From the NCBI RefSeq assembly GCF_019802345.1, contig NZ_JAINDZ010000018.1:1-64000 (forward strand): a stretch of 64,000 bases of DNA. The letters run 5' to 3'. The position numbers were made by a program, and so were the translations under genes. The stretch comes from Methylosinus sp. Sm6. Its GTDB lineage: Bacteria > Pseudomonadota > Alphaproteobacteria > Rhizobiales > Beijerinckiaceae. Under the pieces are notes generated by a model, which saw only the letters and a program-made list of their open reading frames with translations, was not told the origin of the DNA and did not search any database. This document shows, one piece after another, positions 60,392 to 64,000 of this stretch; position 1 is the first letter of the stretch; the number at the start of each line of letters is the position of its first letter.

Positions 60392-61279
60392 CGCCTGCGA
60401 AAATGTCACAGCGCCATCGGCCCGACAAGCATCCAGCGGTCGGCGACGCGCGAGCGGGAGAGACTGCGAATGAAATCGACCAGAAGCTTGATCGGCCGCG
60501 TCGCCGCAATCGCCGTTTTGTCGACCGTTTCCAGCGTCGGCGCGCCCTTGCCGGCGGGCGCGCAGCCGGCGAGAGGATTCTCCTGCGAGCAGCTCTGGCG
60601 CCAGCGCAATGCGATCTACGCGCGCGCCGGTCATTGCTTCAGCACCGACCGCGGCCGCGCGACCTTCGGCGAGGGCTGTTATCCGCCCTATGGCCGGCTG
60701 AGCGGCGCGGACAGCCGTCAGGTTCAGCGAATCCGGCGTCTCGAGCGAATGAACGGCTGCTGAGAGCGGTCCTTCGTCTCGGCGCAGATCCTCGTCGCGG
60801 CCGATATCCGCGCGGATCCAGACCATCCGGTCGGCGAACCACAATTTCGACAGCATGGCGATGGCGAGGCCGGCCGCCGTCATCGGCAGGTTCGGCAGCG
60901 CCACGCCCATGAGGAGCAAGACGGCGCCGACCGACGCCGCCAGCGCCAGCATCCTGACGACCGGCCGATGATGCGCGATCCTCGGGTCGTCGCCGCGCGA
61001 GAGCCAGATTCGCTCGCCCAGCACGGCTTTCGACATCCAATTCTCCGTCGATTCGGGCGGCGGAAACACACGCGGATTCAGCCACGCCCAGATCAGCAGC
61101 GCTCCGATCGGCGCGAGCGCCCACCAGCCGATCCAGATCCGGCTCCAGGCGGCGAGGGCGAAGAGGGGCAGAATCGCGACGCGCGACCAGCCGCTCCAGG
61201 GATTGGCGTGCCGCGCCCATGTCGCGTCGTCCATCCCCACCACCTTCTCGAGCATGCGGAACGGCGAGTCTTCAGACAT
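59603..61279 (-). CDS. DUF6653 membrane protein, frame open into the methyltransferase
   Basis: From ATG 61279 (GGAGG 6 bases upstream) the first about 150 residues are a DUF6653 protein: RMLEKVVGMDDATWARHANP, WSGWSRVAILPLF, WIGWWALAPIGALLIWAWLN, RVFPPPESTENWMSKAVLGE, with four hydrophobic segments. Family members are about 150-160 residues and should stop near 60800. No stop occurs; the frame continues across the antisense YARHG gene and into the methyltransferase (stop 59603), giving 558 codons. Either a fusion or a lost stop is possible; the middle 130 codons look like shadow sequence. Confidence 0.5.
   Translation of the reverse strand: MSEDSPFRMLEKVVGMDDATWARHANPWSGWSRVAILPLFALAAWSRIWIGWWALAPIGALLIWAWLNPRVFPPPESTENWMSKAVLGERIWLSRGDDPRIAHHRPVVRMLALAASVGAVLLLMGVALPNLPMTAAGLAIAMLSKLWFADRMVWIRADIGRDEDLRRDEGPLSAAVHSLETPDSLNLTAVRAAQPAIGRITALAEGRAAAVGAEAMTGARVDRIALAPELLAGESSRRLRARRQGRADAGNGRQNGDCGDAADQASGRFHSQSLPLARRRPLDACRADGAVTFSQAMNVHRATNVPPSSEQRAPRGESFLAGRLRLRQTPRGHRAGTDAVLLAAAATPERRGLVIDAGAGTGAVGLAAALRAPIARVSLIEIDAEAAALARENIAANELTERVRLHEADLVSAASRRAAGLLEEAADLVLTNPPFLDPARSRVSPDPRRALAHVAAGGLEPWLRACLALLRPGGELALIHRADALADCLASLGARVGALRILPVAARAGEPATRILLRGVKGSKAPLALLAPLVLHEADGAFTRDAEALARGEDALPW
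60470..60763 (+). CDS. Small secreted YARHG-domain protein
   Basis: 97 residues. A signal peptide (MKSTRSLIGRVAAIAVLSTV, cleavage near GAQ) is followed by a YARHG domain: CEQLWRQRNAIYARAGHCFS, then GEGCYPPYGRLSG and RQVQRIRRLERMNGC, with four to five cysteines. YARHG proteins are exported; their role is unknown. GGGAG lies 9 bases before the ATG. The gene lies antisense to an open frame joining DUF6653 and the methyltransferase. Confidence 0.65.
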   Translation: MKSTRSLIGRVAAIAVLSTVSSVGAPLPAGAQPARGFSCEQLWRQRNAIYARAGHCFSTDRGRATFGEGCYPPYGRLSGADSRQVQRIRRLERMNGC

Positions 61280-61491
61280 GAAACGCCTCCTTCGAACAGG
61301 GAAGTTGTTTCGAATTGAAACGAAGATGCGACGATCGGGGGCATAGGACGCTCGACCTTCTCGCGATGGCCGCCGAGCTGCGTCGCATCGCCGCCGCGTC
61401 CGCAGCCTACGTCCGCATCCTAAGCTTGCCGCCCGCCCTCCAAGGTCTTAAGTTCCCACCGCATTCGCAAGAGAGCAGGCGAGGGGGCTAC

Positions 61492-62508
61492 GTGGGTATC
61501 GTCATTCCGCTGGAAGAAAGAGAAGAGAAAGCCGCCGGCCTCGACAATCTGCTCGCGCTCATCGGCCCCGATCTGCAGCGCGTCAATCAGTTGATCCTGC
61601 AGCGAACCGGGTCGGATGTCACGACCATTCCGGAGGTCGCCAACCACCTCATCTCGGCCGGCGGCAAGAGGCTGCGGCCGATGCTGGTGCTGGCCACCGC
61701 CGGCATGTGCGGCTATCGCGGCGACGGCCACATCAAATTCGCCGCCGGCATCGAATTCATGCATACGGCCACATTGCTGCATGATGATGTCGTCGACGAG
61801 AGCGACATGCGCCGCGGCAAGATCGCCGCGCGCATGCTGTGGGGCAATGAGACCTGCGTGCTGGTCGGCGATTTCCTGCTCGGCCACGCCTTCAAGATGA
61901 TGGTGGAGCCCGGCGTGCTGCCCTGCCTCTCCGTCGTCTCGCAGGCGGCGGCGGTGATCGCCGAGGGCGAGATCCTGCAGCTCAATTCCGCCAAGGACAC
62001 GCAGACCACCGAGGACGCCTATATGGCGGTGATCCGCTCCAAGACGGCGGAGCTGTTCGCCGCGGCGGCGGAGGTCGGCCCCATGCTCTCCGGCCGCTCC
62101 AAGGCGGACGAGGCGGCCTGCCGCTCTTACGGCATGAATCTCGGCATCGCCTTCCAGCTCATCGACGACGCGCTCGATTACGGCGGCCAGTCGGCCAAGC
62201 TCGGCAAGAATGTCGGCGATGATTTCCGCGAGGGCAAGATCACTCTGCCCGTGGTGCTCGCCTTCCGGCGCGGCAGCGAGAAGGAGCGGGAGTTCTGGCG
62301 GCGCACGTTGGAGAAGGGCGAGATCGCCGAGGGCGACGTCGAGACCGCCTGCGCCCTGATGAAGAAGCACGACGCGTTGAAGGACACGGTCGAGCGCGCC
62401 AGCCACTACGGCGCCATAGCGCGAGACGCGCTGGAGATCTTCCCGGTCTCACCGTGGAAATCCGCGCTGCTCGAGGTCGTCGATTTCTGCGTGCAGCGCG
62501 CATACTGA
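61492..62508 (+). CDS. Trans-polyprenyl diphosphate synthase (octa/decaprenyl)
   Basis: 338 residues from GTG 61492 (GAGGGGG about 5 bases upstream; VGIVIPLEEREEKAAGLDNL). The two aspartate-rich motifs are LLHDDVVDESDMRRG and LIDDALDYGG, and GGKRLRPMLVLATAG binds IPP. It makes the ubiquinone side-chain precursor (IspB/DdsA type; chain length not readable from sequence, though alphaproteobacteria commonly use Q10). Followed by a strong terminator. Confidence 0.92.
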   Translation: MGIVIPLEEREEKAAGLDNLLALIGPDLQRVNQLILQRTGSDVTTIPEVANHLISAGGKRLRPMLVLATAGMCGYRGDGHIKFAAGIEFMHTATLLHDDVVDESDMRRGKIAARMLWGNETCVLVGDFLLGHAFKMMVEPGVLPCLSVVSQAAAVIAEGEILQLNSAKDTQTTEDAYMAVIRSKTAELFAAAAEVGPMLSGRSKADEAACRSYGMNLGIAFQLIDDALDYGGQSAKLGKNVGDDFREGKITLPVVLAFRRGSEKEREFWRRTLEKGEIAEGDVETACALMKKHDALKDTVERASHYGAIARDALEIFPVSPWKSALLEVVDFCVQRAY

Positions 62509-62509
62509 C

Positions 62510-62552
62510 GTGCGTCCCTTCTCCCGCTCGCGGGAGAAGGGACGCACTTTTT
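62510..62552 (+). terminator. Strong rho-independent terminator
   Basis: Perfect 17-bp stem: GTGCGTCCCTTCTCCCG (62510-62526) and its reverse complement (62531-62547), loop CTCG, then TTTTT. It ends the polyprenyl synthase transcript. Confidence 0.9.
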
Positions 62553-62560
62553 CGGAGACG

Positions 62561-63061
62561 TCAGCGGGATTCGGCGTCCTCGCGCTGGTCGTGATCGTGA
62601 TGGCCCCAGTGGTGCATGTGGCCGTGCGCGATCGTGCGGAGCAACAGGCCGAAGCGGCGCTTCTGCCCATCGTCCAGGCTGTCGTAGAGCGGCTTGGCCG
62701 CGTCGGCGAGCTTTTCCGCTTCGGCCGAGCGGGCGGCGAGCGCCTTCGAGCGGAAGCGCAGGCCGTCGATCACGCTGCGATGCTCCTGCATGTCCTTGAA
62801 CTTTTCCTTCGCCTCGGCGAAACGCGCCTGGCGCGCCTTGCCGATGTCGCGCAGCGCGGTCTCGACGGCGGGCCAGTTCTTTTCCTGTGCGGGGGTCAGC
62901 TTCAGCCCGGCCTTCAGCGCCGCGACCTTGGCGTCGATAAAGGCCGCATGATCCTCGGTCGACATCTCGTGATGGCGATCGGGCTCGGCAAAGGCGGCGG
63001 AGGAAAGGACCGGGAAGGCCAGCGCCAGCGCCGTGGCCGTAACGAGAAGATGCTTTTTCAT
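62561..63061 (-). CDS. Spy/CpxP-like periplasmic LTxxQ protein
   Basis: 166 residues from ATG 63061 (a GTG three codons earlier is possible). A signal peptide (MKKHLLVTATALALAFPVLS, cleavage near AFA|EP) is followed by a helical domain with the LTxxQ motif (AGLKLTPAQEKNWPAVETAL) and a second, degraded repeat. The C-terminus is His-rich (HGHMHHWGHHDHD), suggesting metal binding. Spy/CpxP relatives act as periplasmic chaperones or metal-stress sensors. Confidence 0.85.
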   Translation of the reverse strand: MKKHLLVTATALALAFPVLSSAAFAEPDRHHEMSTEDHAAFIDAKVAALKAGLKLTPAQEKNWPAVETALRDIGKARQARFAEAKEKFKDMQEHRSVIDGLRFRSKALAARSAEAEKLADAAKPLYDSLDDGQKRRFGLLLRTIAHGHMHHWGHHDHDQREDAESR

Positions 63062-63265
63062 GGTTGTCACCGGATGTTGAGGAGACGCCTACTAAATTTC
63101 GTCCGCCGACGTCGAAAATCAACTTAATGTTTGGTAATCCGTGTTCCGGAAACATTGCATTTATTTAATTTGTAGAAATAATCGCGAAAAGATGACAGCG
63201 ATGCTGTCGCTTCAGCGTCGATCGACCCTGTCTCGACTGTTCTACACGTATGCTGGGAGCCGACA

Positions 63266-64000
63266 ATGGCAAGCGCTTTCCGGGCCATTCGCATCGACAA
63301 GGACGAGTCCGGCTATCGCGCCGATTATGCCGAGCTGGGCGACGCCGATCTGATGGACGGCGATGTCGACGTCGCCGTCACTCACAGCACGGTCAATTAC
63401 AAGGACGGGCTCGCCGTCACCGGCAAGGCGCCGGTGGTGCGCCGCTTTCCGATGATCCCGGGCGTCGATTTCGCCGGCTTGGTCACGCGCTCGGCCCATC
63501 CCGATTTCCGTGTGGGCGATGCGGTGATCGCCGGCGGCTGCGGCCTGGGCGAGGTTCATTTCGGCGGCTTTGCCGAGCGCGCGCGCGTCAGCGGCGACTG
63601 GCTGGTTCCTGTGCCGGAGGGGCTGACGGCGGCGCAGGCGATGGCGATCGGCAGCGCTGGCTACACGTCCATGCTCTGCGTGCTGGCGCTGGAGCGCCAT
63701 GGGCTGGAGCCGGGGCGGGGGCCGGTCGTCGTGACGGGCGCGGCCGGCGGCGTCGGCTCTGTCGCGGTGGCGCTGCTGGCGCGGCTCGGCTGGCATGTGA
63801 TCGCCTCGACTGGACGTTCGGAGGAGAACGCCTATCTGAAATCACTGGGGGCCGCCGAGATCATCGATCGCGCCGAATTGTCCGCGCCGGGCAAGCCGCT
63901 GCAGACGCAGCAGTTCGCTGCGGGCGTCGACACGGTCGGCTCGGTCACGCTCGCCAATGTCCTGGCCCGCACGATGTGGGACGGCGCGGTGGCGGCCTGC
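63266..64000 (+). CDS. AcuI/YhdH-type quinone oxidoreductase (MDR), partial
   Basis: The first 245 codons; the gene runs off the window. MASAFRAIRIDKDESGYRAD starts the AcuI/YhdH subfamily of medium-chain dehydrogenases: VDVAVTHSTVNYKDGLAVTG, IPGVDFAGLV, GSAGYTSMLCVLALERHG and the NADP-binding VVVTGAAGGVGSVAVALLAR. AcuI reduces acryloyl-CoA to propionyl-CoA with NADPH. The related CoA-transferase lies 35 kb away, so no operon link. GGGAG precedes the ATG. Confidence 0.88.
   Translation, partial: MASAFRAIRIDKDESGYRADYAELGDADLMDGDVDVAVTHSTVNYKDGLAVTGKAPVVRRFPMIPGVDFAGLVTRSAHPDFRVGDAVIAGGCGLGEVHFGGFAERARVSGDWLVPVPEGLTAAQAMAIGSAGYTSMLCVLALERHGLEPGRGPVVVTGAAGGVGSVAVALLARLGWHVIASTGRSEENAYLKSLGAAEIIDRAELSAPGKPLQTQQFAAGVDTVGSVTLANVLARTMWDGAVAAC

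Overview
The window is high-GC DNA from an alphaproteobacterium of the Rhizobiales, most likely a type II methanotroph or close methylotrophic relative (Methylosinus/Methylocystis-like). This is inferred from rhizobial synteny (nfuA-tsaB-rimI; lnt-XRE regulator-metK-trmB; NDUFA12-DUF2155-aat; the flagellar gene order), from Rhizobiales-type dispersed palindromes, and from traits such as a molybdenum-storage protein, a class I PHB synthase and a MEDS-domain sensor kinase. No 16S rRNA, tRNA or methane/methanol oxidation gene is present, so genus is a guess.

Layout. 0-2 kb: nfuA-like, tsaB, rimI operon (minus). 2-4.2 kb: a secreted Ntn-hydrolase, a GFA-family protein and a tiny TubC-docking-like protein. 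4.3-6 kb: mosB-mosA molybdenum storage. 6.3-9 kb: phaC and a Crp/Fnr regulator. 9.1-11 kb: glnK-amtB. 11.3-18.4 kb: a long minus-strand housekeeping run (lnt, XRE regulator, metK, trmB, thioredoxin-TPR, LON-domain, Trm112-like, tesB). 18.7-25.7 kb: membrane and envelope proteins, rhodanese, OpgH glucosyltransferase, NDUFA12, DUF2155 and aat. 25.8-27.8 kb: a large CoA-transferase. 28.2-53 kb: the flagellar locus. 53.2-63 kb: rph, rdgB, an OmpA-domain protein, a MEDS histidine kinase, hemW, a TrmN6-type methyltransferase, a polyprenyl diphosphate synthase and a Spy-like protein. The window ends inside an AcuI-type oxidoreductase.

The flagellar locus has fliC alone with its own terminator, then fliF-fliH-like-motB-motC-fliK(motD)-transglycosylase on plus, a minus-strand flgF-fliI-J-like run, and motA-fliM-fliN-fliG-flhB followed by flgB-flgC-fliE-flgG-flgA-flgI on plus. 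Many junctions overlap by 1 or 4 bases, which suggests tight co-translation. Other parts needed for a complete flagellum (flgH, fliL, fliP/Q/R, flhA, flgE/D/K/L, fliD) are not in this window.

The most striking item is the hook-length-control gene at 33856-39696. It is one uninterrupted frame of 1946 codons with a normal C-terminal FliK domain, but a huge Ala/Pro/Ser-rich middle containing internally duplicated segments. Other points of interest are a dispersed palindromic repeat family with a shared 19-base companion motif; a CTCGCGCAAGC element about 52 bases before both fliF and motA, with a mirrored copy facing flgF; a stand-alone ATP-grasp enzyme inside the flagellar region; a DUF6653 gene whose frame runs without a stop, through an antisense YARHG gene, into a methyltransferase; and a two-gene interruption of the usual rph-rdgB-hemW string.
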